From contig CAZWVT010000011.1 of the NCBI GenBank assembly GCA_964636665.1, positions 1 through 43,887 of the forward strand: DNA of 43,887 nucleotides, written 5' to 3'. Shown here piece by piece: positions 16,051 through 25,000 of this stretch (its first letter is position 1; each line of letters starts with the position of its first letter). The notes under the pieces are model-generated. The model had not been told where the DNA came from. It saw only the letters and a list, made by a program, of their open reading frames with translations, and did no database searches. The stretch comes from JAAYLC01 sp964636665. Its GTDB lineage: Bacteria > Bacteroidota > Bacteroidia > Flavobacteriales > Flavobacteriaceae. A program made the translations under genes and the position numbers.

Positions 16051-18288
16051 ATGAAAAATAAAATAAATATATTATTTATAACCCTTATTTCCCAAAGTGC
16101 GTTTGCACAGCAAAAAATCTCCGGAACAATTTATGAAAATACAGCCGAAGAAAATATGCCGCTTCCCGGCGTGAATGTGTATTGGGCTGATACTCAAATT
16201 GGAACAGTTGCAGATTTTGACGGAAAATTTGAAATTCCTTTTGAAAAAAACAACAAAGGATTGATTGTAAGTTTCGTCGGATATAAAACCGATACCATTC
16301 AGGTTAAAGAACCCGCAAGAATTGAACATTGGATGGTTCCGGATTCGCAATTGGATGCCATTGTGCTTAAAAGCAGAAGACAAACCACGTTTAAATCATA
16401 TTTATCTGCTCAGAATGTAATCAACATCAGCAGTGCCGAATTGCTCAAAGCAGCTTGTTGTAATCTGGCTGAAAGTTTTGAAACCAATCCTTCGATTGAT
16501 GTTCATTTTCCCGATGCCATTACCGGAAATAAGAAAATCCAAATGTTGGGGCTTAGCAGTCCGAATACTTTAATAACCATTGAAAATATTCCTGCAATTC
16601 GCGGTGCGGCGCATAATTTCGGTTTGAGTTTTTATCCGGGAACTTGGGTGGAAAGCATTCAGATTTCCAAAGGTGCCGGAAGCGTGGTTCAAGGGTATGA
16701 AAGCATTGCCGGACAAATTAACGTTGAACTTCAAAAACCGACCACCGATCATCCGTTTTTCTTAAATGCCTATGCCGGAGCAGACGGAAGATTGGAGTTA
16801 AACAATCATCTCAATTTTAAATTGAATCCCAAATGGCACACGGGAGTGTATTTGCACGGAAACCTACGAGATGCAAAAATGGACAATAACAACGACGGTT
16901 TTTTGGACAATCCGTTGGCAAAGCAATTGAATGTTCTTAACCGTTGGCAATATACCGATGAAGAAAAAGGCTGGGTTGGATTCTTGACGATGAGAATGTT
17001 GACCGACAACAAACAAACCGGTCAAGTAGATTTTAATCCGGACAGCGATAAATTTCAAAATAACTTTTGGGGCGGTGAGATTGAAACGCTACGCGCCGAT
17101 GCTTCTTTAAAAATCGGTTATGTATTTCCTGACATCCCTTATCAATCTTTTGGGATTCAATCCGCATTCAGTTATCACAAACAAGATTCTTATTTCGGTT
17201 TCAATATTTTTGATATTGCCCATCAAAGTTTTTATGCCAATGGAATTTTTAGTTCCATTATCGGAGATTCGCGTCACAATTTTCAAACCGGATTAAGTTT
17301 TACACACGATCGTTATGAAGAATTGGTAAACACTCACAATTTTGACCGTGATGAAATTTCCACAGGTGTTTTCTTTGAATACGCTTATGACAATTTGGAT
17401 AATTTATTGTTGACAGCCGGAATTCGTGCAGATTATCACAATAAAATTAAAGGTTTTATCACGCCACGTCTTCATGTGCGATATACACCGTGGGAACAAT
17501 CCGCTATCAAATTTTCTATGGGAAGAGGCGTCAGATTACCTTCGATTTTTGTGGAAAACCAACAACTTTTTGCATCCTCAAGAGAGATTTCAATTTTGAA
17601 TGCCAATGGTGAGCTTTACGGTTTAGACGCAGAAAAAGCTTGGAATTACGGACTTTCTTTTATGCAAGGTTTTAATTTATGGAACAAAAATGCAGAAATT
17701 TCAATAGACTTTTACCGAACCGATTTTCAAAATCAAATCGTGGTAGATTGGGAAGACCCGAGACAAGTCAGGTTTTATAATTTGGACGGAAAAAGTTTTG
17801 CCAACACTTTCCAATCTGAATTTTCTTATGACCCAACAGATTTTCTCAGTTTGAGATTATCTTATCGTTATTTGGACGCACAAACCGATTATTTGGAAGG
17901 TCGGAAAGAAAAAGCATTGACTCCAAAACACCGCTTTTTTGCCAATGCCGGTTTCCAAAGTCCGATAACCGATAAAAACCGTCAGTGGAAATTTGATGCT
18001 ACCTACAACTTTCTGAGCAAACAACGATTTCCCTCAACAGAAGCAAATCCTGAACCTTACAGAAGAAGTGAGTTTTCTCCGGAAATAAACACAGTTAATG
18101 CGCAGCTGACAAGGGTTTTTTCTTCCAAATTTGAAGTGTATATCGGCGGCGAAAACATCACCAATGTACGTCAGAACAATCCGATAATTTCCGCAGAAAA
18201 TCCTTTTGGAGAATATTTTGATTCAACACTGGTTTACGGACCGGTTTTTGGAAGTATGTATTACGCCGGATTGCGTTTGAAACTGTAA
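16051..18288 (+). CDS. TonB-dependent outer-membrane receptor, probable metal uptake
   Basis: A 745-residue TonB-dependent receptor: signal peptide (1-19, ...SAFA), carboxypeptidase-regulatory-like domain (about 22-95, with PLPGVNVYW and GTVADFDGKFEIPF), plug (about 110-230) and a 22-strand-type barrel to the C-terminus (ends MYYAGLRLKL). The plug contains AACCNLAESFETN with a Cys pair at 136-137, unusual for siderophore receptors and matching the Cys-rich neighbours. It is similar in size to CirA/OprC-like receptors; OprC is a copper receptor. Flanked by the HYC_CC_PP gene upstream and a secreted HMA-domain gene 21 nt downstream, it likely forms a dedicated metal-import unit with them. The copper assignment is inference. 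Confidence 0.88.
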   Translation: MKNKINILFITLISQSAFAQQKISGTIYENTAEENMPLPGVNVYWADTQIGTVADFDGKFEIPFEKNNKGLIVSFVGYKTDTIQVKEPARIEHWMVPDSQLDAIVLKSRRQTTFKSYLSAQNVINISSAELLKAACCNLAESFETNPSIDVHFPDAITGNKKIQMLGLSSPNTLITIENIPAIRGAAHNFGLSFYPGTWVESIQISKGAGSVVQGYESIAGQINVELQKPTTDHPFFLNAYAGADGRLELNNHLNFKLNPKWHTGVYLHGNLRDAKMDNNNDGFLDNPLAKQLNVLNRWQYTDEEKGWVGFLTMRMLTDNKQTGQVDFNPDSDKFQNNFWGGEIETLRADASLKIGYVFPDIPYQSFGIQSAFSYHKQDSYFGFNIFDIAHQSFYANGIFSSIIGDSRHNFQTGLSFTHDRYEELVNTHNFDRDEISTGVFFEYAYDNLDNLLLTAGIRADYHNKIKGFITPRLHVRYTPWEQSAIKFSMGRGVRLPSIFVENQQLFASSREISILNANGELYGLDAEKAWNYGLSFMQGFNLWNKNAEISIDFYRTDFQNQIVVDWEDPRQVRFYNLDGKSFANTFQSEFSYDPTDFLSLRLSYRYLDAQTDYLEGRKEKALTPKHRFFANAGFQSPITDKNRQWKFDATYNFLSKQRFPSTEANPEPYRRSEFSPEINTVNAQLTRVFSSKFEVYIGGENITNVRQNNPIISAENPFGEYFDSTLVYGPVFGSMYYAGLRLKL

Positions 18289-18309
18289 TCGGCTTAATTT
18301 AAATTAAAA

Positions 18310-18708
18310 ATGAAACTTATTTTTTATAATTTTATGAATATGAAACTCAATCGTATGTCAAAATCAGTCTTAATTGTTTTATTAGTTTTTTTCGGGTTTA
18401 ATATGTCGGCTCAGAATAAAAACGCGCGTGCTGCTTTTGAAGTGGACGGTGTTTGCACAATGTGTAAAGAACGAATTGAAAAAGCGGCAATCCGTACAAA
18501 AGGTGTAAAATCAGCTACTTGGGATATTAATACGCACATGCTTTCTGTAATTTATGACGAAAGAAGAACCGATTTAAAAACAATAAATCAAAATGTTGCA
18601 GAAGTCGGGCATGATACGCACGAAATAAAAGCCACCGACGAAGCTTACAGCAAAATTCACAGCTGCTGTAAATACAGGGACGAAGAAGTGATTAAAGAGC
18701 ATGAATAG
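18310..18708 (+). CDS. Secreted heavy-metal-associated (HMA) domain protein
   Basis: Up to 132 residues: signal peptide, then a single HMA ferredoxin-like domain (about 42-107) with the metal-binding CTMC (C49, C52 counted from the first Met), followed by a tail carrying a second possible site, HSCC (117-120). The true start is uncertain: Met codons at 18310, 18334, 18340 and 18355 are all possible, and those at 18340 or 18355 give a more standard signal peptide (MSKSVLIVLLVFFGFNMSAQ from the last). HMA domains of this type bind Cu(I), Zn or similar ions; export to the periplasm suggests it takes metal from the TonB receptor encoded 21 nt upstream. It is the last gene of the three-gene module. 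Confidence 0.85.
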   Translation: MKLIFYNFMNMKLNRMSKSVLIVLLVFFGFNMSAQNKNARAAFEVDGVCTMCKERIEKAAIRTKGVKSATWDINTHMLSVIYDERRTDLKTINQNVAEVGHDTHEIKATDEAYSKIHSCCKYRDEEVIKEHE

Positions 18709-18875
18709 TAACAAATTCCTCAATTCTTAATTCTTTTATCTTATAAATTAAAGCGATAAGAAAGTGGAAAAAACCTCATATTAATAGGTTGGTATTCATT
18801 ACTTTTGAAACTTTATTTTACTTGCTGTAAAGTAATTTAAATAGCTGATTATTAAAATTTTATATTAAATTGTTT
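18709..18875. other. Intergenic region before the rhomboid gene
   Basis: About 167 nt of AT-rich sequence without a convincing gene. On the plus strand TACTTTTG at 18800-18807 matches the -7 consensus and would start transcription about 65 nt before the rhomboid gene, but no -33 element stands at the right distance. Short overlapping inverted repeats (TTACTT/AAGTAA) lie just downstream, around 18824-18841. No intrinsic terminator with a T-run is seen after the HMA gene. Confidence 0.3.
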
Positions 18876-19526
18876 ATGGGAAATATTAGTATGATAACGC
18901 TTGTTATTATTGCAGTTACTGTTTTAGTATCTATGAGAGGATTTAACAATCCTACTTTTTTCCATAAATATAAATTCAATATTGCCGCCATTCGCAGTGG
19001 CGAACAAATCAGAATGTTTAGTTCGGCATTTCTTCATGCTGATTTTTCACATCTGTTGTTCAATATGTTGACGCTTTATTTCTTTGCTGATGTCGTAATT
19101 TTTCAAGTAGGCGTCATCAAATTTTTAATCCTTTATGTAGTCAGTCTTCTTGCCGGAAATATGTTGTCTTTTTATTTTCATAAAGACGAACCTTATTACA
19201 GTGCAATCGGAGCGAGTGGCGCAGTGATGGGCGTTCTTTATTCGGCGATTCTCTTTTACCCGGATATGTCCTTATTTCTGTTTTTTATTCCCATCCCTAT
19301 TCCTGCTTGGATTTTTGGAATGGCCTACTTGTTGTATTCCATTTACGGCATGAAAAACAGGGTCGGGAATATCGGACATGATGCGCATATCGGCGGTGCT
19401 ATCGGCGGGTATTTGCTGACATTACTTTTTGCTCCCACAATCATTACAACAAGCTGGTGGTTGGTAATTTTATTGGCAATTCCGTTGATAATTTTATTTG
19501 TACTTCACCGATTTGGTAAACTCTGA
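18876..19526 (+). CDS. Rhomboid family intramembrane serine protease
   Basis: About 216 residues with six predicted membrane segments. Rhomboid hallmarks are HADFSHLLFNML in the early helices, the catalytic serine loop GASG (S114 from this start) and the histidine helix AHIGGAIGG, giving a Ser-His dyad within the membrane. Rhomboids cleave transmembrane substrates inside the bilayer. The open frame begins at a TTG at 18870, but ATG at 18876 is the more natural start. The SIMPL-domain gene follows after 17 nt on the same strand and is probably co-transcribed. The substrate is unknown. Confidence 0.92.
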   Translation: MGNISMITLVIIAVTVLVSMRGFNNPTFFHKYKFNIAAIRSGEQIRMFSSAFLHADFSHLLFNMLTLYFFADVVIFQVGVIKFLILYVVSLLAGNMLSFYFHKDEPYYSAIGASGAVMGVLYSAILFYPDMSLFLFFIPIPIPAWIFGMAYLLYSIYGMKNRVGNIGHDAHIGGAIGGYLLTLLFAPTIITTSWWLVILLAIPLIILFVLHRFGKL

Positions 19527-19543
19527 CAATTAAAAATAATGTT

Positions 19544-20236
19544 ATGAAAAAGAATTTTTTAATGCTGTTGTGTTTGTTCGCAGGAATCACAACAGCTTTT
19601 TCCCAAAATCAACAACCTCAATCTGTCATACAAGTTCAGGGCGAGGGTATCGTACGTGTGATTCCCGATGAAGTTACCATCAATATACGAGTGGAACATT
19701 CAGGTGATAACACCTCAGAAATCAAATCACAAAATGATGCAGTGATTCGCGAAGTTCTTAAATACGTAAAAAAAGCAGGAATTCCTGATAAAGATGTTCG
19801 TACGGAATATATGAATCTGACAAAAAATTACGATTACAACACAAAGACTTATTCCTATGTCGCCAATCAATCGTTATCGGTAAAATTACGTAATTTGGAA
19901 AAGTATGAAGAGTTGATGAACGGGCTTTTAAAAACCGGAATCAACCGGATTGACGGCGTGAATTTTACTTCATCTAAGAAAGAAAGCTTAGAAAGTGAAG
20001 CTCGAAAAAAAGCCGTAGCAAATGCTAAAAAGAAAGCAGAAGAATACGTTTCGGTTTTGAATCAAAAAGTAGGAAAAGCCGTGTCTATTAGCGAAAACAA
20101 TTCAGGAGGCGACCCACGACCGATGATGTACAGAATGGCAGCAATGGACAGTGCAGTTCAGGAAGAAGGAGCCACCATAGCTCCGGGAGAATTGGAAATC
20201 AGGAGAACTGTAAATGTGATTTTTGAATTGGATTAG
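19544..20236 (+). CDS. SIMPL (DUF541) domain exported protein
   Basis: A 230-residue protein: signal peptide (about 1-20, ...TTAFS) followed by a SIMPL/DUF541 domain, recognised by the opening IQVQGEGIVRVIPDEVTINIRVEHSG, the middle SLSVKLRNLEKYEELMNGLLKTGI and the KKAVANAKKKAEEYVSVLNQKVGKAVSISE stretch (read in parts). Proteins of this family are periplasmic or outer-membrane oligomers (for example BP26/YggE), linked to oxidative stress and envelope function. It follows the rhomboid gene by 17 nt. Whether the rhomboid acts on it is unknown; as a soluble exported protein it is not an obvious substrate. Confidence 0.9.
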   Translation: MKKNFLMLLCLFAGITTAFSQNQQPQSVIQVQGEGIVRVIPDEVTINIRVEHSGDNTSEIKSQNDAVIREVLKYVKKAGIPDKDVRTEYMNLTKNYDYNTKTYSYVANQSLSVKLRNLEKYEELMNGLLKTGINRIDGVNFTSSKKESLESEARKKAVANAKKKAEEYVSVLNQKVGKAVSISENNSGGDPRPMMYRMAAMDSAVQEEGATIAPGELEIRRTVNVIFELD

Positions 20237-20245
20237 ATTCACAGC

Positions 20246-20419
20246 ATGATTTTGAAATTCATAAAAAAAATACTTTTAAAATTTTATCTTATGAATCCAG
20301 AATCAGAAAAACAATCTTTGATACTCGTTATCAATACGGGACTATCAGAAAATTTAGATTATAATCTTGATTTTGTTGGAATTAAAAGAGCATTAACCAG
20401 ATTATACAATGTTGCGTAA
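20246..20419 (+). CDS. Possible small protein of unknown function
   Basis: An uninterrupted 57-codon ORF begins with ATG 9 nt after the SIMPL gene and ends TAA at 20419. The predicted product starts with a basic hydrophobic stretch (MILKFIKKILLKFYL) and continues as a soluble-looking segment beginning MNPESEKQSLILVINTG; a second Met (codon 16) would give a 42-residue cytoplasmic protein. I do not recognise a family. It may be a real small protein, a remnant of a longer gene, or chance. The gap between the SIMPL and oxyR genes is otherwise empty. Confidence 0.3.
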   Translation: MILKFIKKILLKFYLMNPESEKQSLILVINTGLSENLDYNLDFVGIKRALTRLYNVA

Positions 20420-20462
20420 AAAACGCCGATGAGAGTAGTAATAAAATTAGTGCTAAAAATCA

Positions 20463-21416
20463 CTATTTCGTACCGTTAGGTCGTTTTACCGGACTGATAA
20501 TCTTTACATCATAAAAGTTAATTGCTCCGCGTATAACGGACAACAAAACTTCATTGAGTGCTTTGATAATATGGATTTTCAATTCACTTTTATTGTAAAT
20601 CAAACTGATTTCCCTTGCAGGTTGCGGTTTTTCAAAGGATTTTAAATTCCTTTTACGCGCTTCCGACAAATCCAATGTATGTAAATACGGGAGCAATGTC
20701 ATGCCCATACCTTCGTCACAAAGTTTTAAAAGCGTTTCAAAACTGCCGCTGTGCAACTGAAAGTTTTCCGAAGAATCTTTTCGTGAGGCTTTACAGATAT
20801 TCATGATGTTATCTCTAAAGCAATGGCCGTCTTCCAAAAGAAGAATGTCTTGCAGATTTAAATCTTCAGGATTAATTTTATCTTGCTCACGCAATCTGTG
20901 ATTTTCCGGAATGTAACCTACAAAAGGTTCATAATAAAGAAGTCTTTCTTTTATTTGCTCGTCATTTAAAGGTGTTGCCGCTATTGCCGCATCTAAATAA
21001 CCATCTTTTAATTGTGAAATAATTTCTTGTGTATTTAGTTCTTCTATACGCAATTGCACTTTTGGATAACGATTATTAAAAGTCTTTAAGAACATAGGCA
21101 GAAGCGTAGGCATTACCGTAGGAATTATTCCTAATGAAAATTCACCTCCGATAAATCCTTTTTCCTGATCGACAATATCCTGCATCCGATTGGCTTCATT
21201 GACAATTTTTCGGGCTTGAACAATAATTTTTTCTCCAATTTCTGTAAGGGTTATCGGTTTTTTAGAACGATCGAAAATTAAAATATCCAATTCTTCTTCA
21301 AGCTTTTGAATCTGCATACTCATCGTGGGTTGCGTTACAAAAGATTTTTTTGCAGCCTTGGTAAAATTTTGATGCTCGGCAACAGCGAGAACATATTGCA
21401 ATTGGGTAATGGTCAT
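20463..21416 (-). CDS. oxyR: OxyR-type LysR-family peroxide regulator
   Basis: With the start at the ATG at 21416 (MTITQLQYVLAVAEHQNFTK) the protein has 317 residues: an N-terminal LysR winged HTH (1-60) and a substrate-binding-like domain. The segment LLLEDGHCFRDNIMNIC places Cys at 199 and 208, the same positions as the redox-active pair of Escherichia coli OxyR (C199/C208), so it should sense hydrogen peroxide by disulfide formation and switch on catalase, peroxidase or Dps genes. None of those targets is nearby. The open frame extends 13 codons upstream of this start, but these lack LysR similarity. It is downstream of, and in the same direction as, the MoxR-DUF58 cluster (55 nt from the DUF58 stop). 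Confidence 0.9.
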   Translation of the reverse strand: MTITQLQYVLAVAEHQNFTKAAKKSFVTQPTMSMQIQKLEEELDILIFDRSKKPITLTEIGEKIIVQARKIVNEANRMQDIVDQEKGFIGGEFSLGIIPTVMPTLLPMFLKTFNNRYPKVQLRIEELNTQEIISQLKDGYLDAAIAATPLNDEQIKERLLYYEPFVGYIPENHRLREQDKINPEDLNLQDILLLEDGHCFRDNIMNICKASRKDSSENFQLHSGSFETLLKLCDEGMGMTLLPYLHTLDLSEARKRNLKSFEKPQPAREISLIYNKSELKIHIIKALNEVLLSVIRGAINFYDVKIISPVKRPNGTK

Positions 21417-21471
21417 TCGGTAAAAATAATTTATTTCATGCTCGGCAAATATCAATAATATTTATCGAAAA

Positions 21472-22806
21472 TTAAAACATCCCTCTTGCTTTGATTTCAA
21501 GATATTTGTTTATTGTTTTTACGGTTAAATCTTCAGGCATAGTCAAGATTGATAATATTCCATGTTTTTTTAATTCATTGACAATCAGTTTCTTTTCGTG
21601 AATAAATTTTTCAGCAATTACCTTATCAAAAATTTCTTGAGTCGTTTCTGCCGGCTTTTTTATAAAGTCCGTTAATTCAGTGTTTTCAAAAAAGATGACC
21701 ACCAACAAATGCGATTTATTCAATGCACGTAAATATTTTAACTGTCGTTCTAACGCATCTCGGGTTTCAAAATTGGTAAATAGCAGTAGCAAACTCCGTT
21801 GTTTTAAAGTTTGTTTGATTTCCAAATACAATCTTGAAAAATCGCTTTCGGAAAAATCTGTTTCAATATTATAAAGCGTATTGAGAATGAGTTCCATCTG
21901 AGAATTTCTGCGTTCAGCCTTTACTTTGTCTTCAAGTTTACGCGAAAAAGTGAAAATTCCGGCTTTGTCATATTTTTTTAAAACTATATTCGACAACACC
22001 AAAGCGGCGTTAATCGAATAATCCAAAAGACTCAATCCGGCAAAAGGCATTTTCATGACCCTTCCTTTGTCGATGACACAATAAATCGGTTGTGATTTTT
22101 CATCCTGAAATTGATTAATCATCAATGAAGCCCGTTTTGCAGTCGCTTTCCAATTGATGTTGCGAACATTGTCACCAATTACGTAATCTTTAATTTGTTC
22201 AAATTCCATCGTATCTCCCAATTTCCTTATTTTTTTTAACCCGAAAGGTTGATGGGTTTTAGAAAAAGCTAAAAAATCATATTTCTTAAACTGAAGAAAT
22301 GAAGGATAGTTTGCTACCGATTTATCTGCATCAAATTGGATTCTACGGGAAAGCAATCCGATAAAAGTACTTGTAAAAACATTTACGGAACCGAAAGTAT
22401 ATTCGCCTCGTTCCACAGGACGGATGGAATATGAAATTTGTTTTACTTCATCCGGATTGAGGTTTAAATTTATTTCGAAATTTCGAATTTGAAATTGAAT
22501 CGGAAGTTCGTCGATGATTTTCAATCGCAACGCAAACTTTTGCTTATTTGTAAGGCAAATAAAAATTTCATTTTCATCGCCGTTAGACAATTTGTTGGGA
22601 AGAAGCCTTTCAGCTTCCACAGGATTTTTCTTATAGTAAAGAAGAATGCCGTCGAGAATTGCAATCAAAAAAAGCAATACGAGTAAGAATAGGGTAGGAG
22701 TGAATAGCGTTGTTACGAAAAAGGAAAGGACAAACAGCACGACCACTCCAAAATAGGCTATGAAGAAACGTTGGTTTATAAAGAAGGATTTAAAAAAATT
22801 TTTCAC
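21472..22806 (-). CDS. DUF58 domain protein of the MoxR cluster
   Basis: A 444-residue protein with two N-terminal membrane segments (about 14-55), a beta-rich region, then the DUF58 signature YVIGDNVRNINWKATAKRASLM (208-229, in the GD.R.INWKA pattern). The C-terminal part resembles a von Willebrand A domain, but the MIDAS DxSxS motif reads D246-KGRV, without the serines, so metal-dependent ligand binding is doubtful. DUF58 proteins pair with MoxR AAA ATPases. It follows the MoxR gene by 18 nt. Function of the family is not established; roles in envelope integrity and stress are suggested from homologous clusters. Confidence 0.88.
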   Translation of the reverse strand: MKNFFKSFFINQRFFIAYFGVVVLFVLSFFVTTLFTPTLFLLVLLFLIAILDGILLYYKKNPVEAERLLPNKLSNGDENEIFICLTNKQKFALRLKIIDELPIQFQIRNFEINLNLNPDEVKQISYSIRPVERGEYTFGSVNVFTSTFIGLLSRRIQFDADKSVANYPSFLQFKKYDFLAFSKTHQPFGLKKIRKLGDTMEFEQIKDYVIGDNVRNINWKATAKRASLMINQFQDEKSQPIYCVIDKGRVMKMPFAGLSLLDYSINAALVLSNIVLKKYDKAGIFTFSRKLEDKVKAERRNSQMELILNTLYNIETDFSESDFSRLYLEIKQTLKQRSLLLLFTNFETRDALERQLKYLRALNKSHLLVVIFFENTELTDFIKKPAETTQEIFDKVIAEKFIHEKKLIVNELKKHGILSILTMPEDLTVKTINKYLEIKARGMF

Positions 22807-22824
22807 TTCATCAATGCGTTTAGA

Positions 22825-23817
22825 TTATCTTGGAATATCGATAATTTCCAGAATTTGTCCGATAATTTTTTCGGGAGTCATGCCTTCCATTTCTTTTTCC
22901 GGCGTAAGGATAATTCGGTGTTTTAGGACGCTCGGTGCAATTTTTTTAATGTCTTCCGGAGTTACAAAATCTCGTCCGTTTATGGCAGCAAGTGCTTTTG
23001 AAGCAGTCATTATCGACAACGAAGCTCGTGGAGAAGCTCCCAAATAAAGATTGCTGTTGTTGCGCGTGTTTATAATAATTTCTGCAATGTATCTCAGCAA
23101 ATATTTCTCAATGATTACTGATTTTACAAGTTCTTGATATTCAACAATCTTTTCAGCTGAAAGCACATTTTTAATTTCCGATAAATGCGGTTTTTCTTTT
23201 CGGTTGTGTTGATTTTCAATGATACTTAATTCTTCTTCCAGATTCGGATAAGGAACGTTTATTTTAAATAAAAATCGGTCTAATTGCGCTTCCGGCAATG
23301 CATAGGTTCCTTCTTGTTCAATTGGATTTTGAGTGGCAAAAACTAAAAATGGTTTTTTCATTTCGTATTGAATGCCGTCTATCGTGATTTGATTTTCTTC
23401 CATTACTTCAAACAGCGCAGCTTGGGTTTTCGCCGGCGCACGATTGATTTCGTCAATGAGAATAATATTGGAAAAAACGGGCCCTTTCTTAAATTCAAAT
23501 GCACTGTCTTTGGGATTAAATATTGAAGTTCCCAAAATATCACTCGGCATCAAGTCGGGTGTGAATTGAATGCGGCTGAAATCGGCTGCAATGGATTTTG
23601 CAACCAATTTGGCAGTTAGAGTTTTAGCAACTCCCGGCACGCCTTCAATCAAAACATGACCGTCGGAAAGGATTGCCACCACAAGCAATTCTAACATTTC
23701 CTCTTGTCCGACGATTATTTTTTGCAATTCAGATTTGATTTCGGAAACCGCCGAATTTAATTCATCTAAATCGATACGTGAACTAAAGTGCGATTCTAAA
23801 TTTTCAGTATTCTCCAT
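22825..23817 (-). CDS. MoxR-type AAA ATPase
   Basis: A 330-residue MoxR-family AAA+ ATPase with Walker A GVPGVAKT (59-66), Walker B LIDEINRAPAKTQAALFEVMEE (ILIDEIN core), a sensor-1 FATQNP, and the RASL sensor-2-like ASPRAS region near the C-terminus. MoxR proteins act as chaperone-like ATPases with a vWA/DUF58 partner, encoded directly downstream here. The start overlaps the 3' end of the DUF4350 gene by 14 nt, showing tight coupling. The surrounding gene set (DUF4350, DUF4129, SpoIIM-like, RDD) is the kind found with the APE2220-type MoxR subfamily and in the Mycobacterium moxR2 region. Confidence 0.93.
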   Translation of the reverse strand: MENTENLESHFSSRIDLDELNSAVSEIKSELQKIIVGQEEMLELLVVAILSDGHVLIEGVPGVAKTLTAKLVAKSIAADFSRIQFTPDLMPSDILGTSIFNPKDSAFEFKKGPVFSNIILIDEINRAPAKTQAALFEVMEENQITIDGIQYEMKKPFLVFATQNPIEQEGTYALPEAQLDRFLFKINVPYPNLEEELSIIENQHNRKEKPHLSEIKNVLSAEKIVEYQELVKSVIIEKYLLRYIAEIIINTRNNSNLYLGASPRASLSIMTASKALAAINGRDFVTPEDIKKIAPSVLKHRIILTPEKEMEGMTPEKIIGQILEIIDIPR

Positions 23818-25000
23818 AGTTTTCGGTGCTATTAAAATATTCTATTTTTTTATTTAGTTCAATTAGGTCGTTTTCTGTATGAACAGTTTTTTCTTTTAAT
23901 TCTTTTATATAGTAAATTAATTCCCTTGTTTTTTGATAATCTTTCCCGGATTTTAAAGCCAATTTTTGTATAAATTCATCGGATAGTTCTTGCGTTTCTA
24001 TCAAAAAGTTAGTGCGAATCGAACTGAAAAAATAAAAAATCTTTTTCGCAATGATGTTGCTGTAGTTGCGATGGTGAAAATAAAGGCTGCCTACGCTTTT
24101 TGTAAAGGAAATCGTTTTGTTTTCAACCGGCGGTATTACAGGAATGATTTTTTGTTCTCTTTTTCCCCTGAAAACAACAAATAATAACAATCCGAACATC
24201 AATAAGTAATAAACTACTTTTAAACGGGAATCAGATAATATAAATCGCATTTCCGAGGTGTTTATCACTTTTCCGGTTTTTAGATATTCGTCCCAATAAT
24301 AAACATTCCCCTCCAAATAAGATAGGGCAGAAGCAGCAAACTCTTGGGAATCTGAAAGTAAGTTGTAATTTGTGAAAACTTCAGGTAATGAATGAATATA
24401 AAATTTTCCGGAACCATAATTTAGAGAAACGAAATTTGCAAAATCTTTTTTTTCATATTTTGTATAAGACAGAATCTTCGTTTTAGTCGAATCTATTTCA
24501 TTAAAATAAGCGGGATCGGGTATTTCTAAAAAAGTATTTTCGGATGTTTTTAGGGAATTTTCTGTGTAATCTACTTCAATAATAGATTTTTGAACATTGA
24601 TTGGGTAGCGAATACTGACTTTTAAACTGTCGGCAAGCGGTCCGAATAAATCTTTGGTGGAAAGAAAAACCGTGTTTCCTTCCTCGACAAATTCCAACAA
24701 AGCATTGGTTTGCTGCAAATCAAATCCGAAGAAATCATTGATAAAAATAAAAACAGAATTTTCTGAAAATGCTTCATTTGTTAAAAACACAAAAGGATCT
24801 TCGGTTGATTTTACAATGGGTTTTTGTAAAAACTCAGGTAGTTCTTGATAAACAACATAACATCCGTAGGGTATTTTATCTGAAGACATATAACTGTAAC
24901 TCCAATTAATGGGAGTAGGTCGAAAAAACTCGGCAACGATGAGCAACAGCACCAAAAAACCAATAATCCAAAGCACTATTTTTGAAGTGTTTTTAGCCAT
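23804..25000 (-). CDS. DUF4350 domain membrane protein
   Basis: A 398-residue protein with an N-terminal membrane anchor (about 8-25), an extracytoplasmic domain typical of DUF4350 (residues about 35-230, with SDKIPYGCYVVYQEL, VFIFINDFFGF and YGSGKFYIHSLPEVFTNY), a second membrane segment (about 262-278) and a cytoplasmic tail predicted to be helical. The domain has a class-I glutamine-amidotransferase-like or ABC-2-associated fold in related proteins and is of unknown function. The 5' end overlaps the DUF4129 gene by 8 nt and the 3' end overlaps the MoxR gene by 14 nt. Confidence 0.85.
   Translation of the reverse strand: MAKNTSKIVLWIIGFLVLLLIVAEFFRPTPINWSYSYMSSDKIPYGCYVVYQELPEFLQKPIVKSTEDPFVFLTNEAFSENSVFIFINDFFGFDLQQTNALLEFVEEGNTVFLSTKDLFGPLADSLKVSIRYPINVQKSIIEVDYTENSLKTSENTFLEIPDPAYFNEIDSTKTKILSYTKYEKKDFANFVSLNYGSGKFYIHSLPEVFTNYNLLSDSQEFAASALSYLEGNVYYWDEYLKTGKVINTSEMRFILSDSRLKVVYYLLMFGLLLFVVFRGKREQKIIPVIPPVENKTISFTKSVGSLYFHHRNYSNIIAKKIFYFFSSIRTNFLIETQELSDEFIQKLALKSGKDYQKTRELIYYIKELKEKTVHTENDLIELNKKIEYFNSTENYGEY

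Noticed and set aside
18824..18841. Short inverted repeats TTACTT/AAGTAA before the rhomboid gene
   Set aside because: Short, AT-rich and overlapping; symmetry of this size is expected by chance here.
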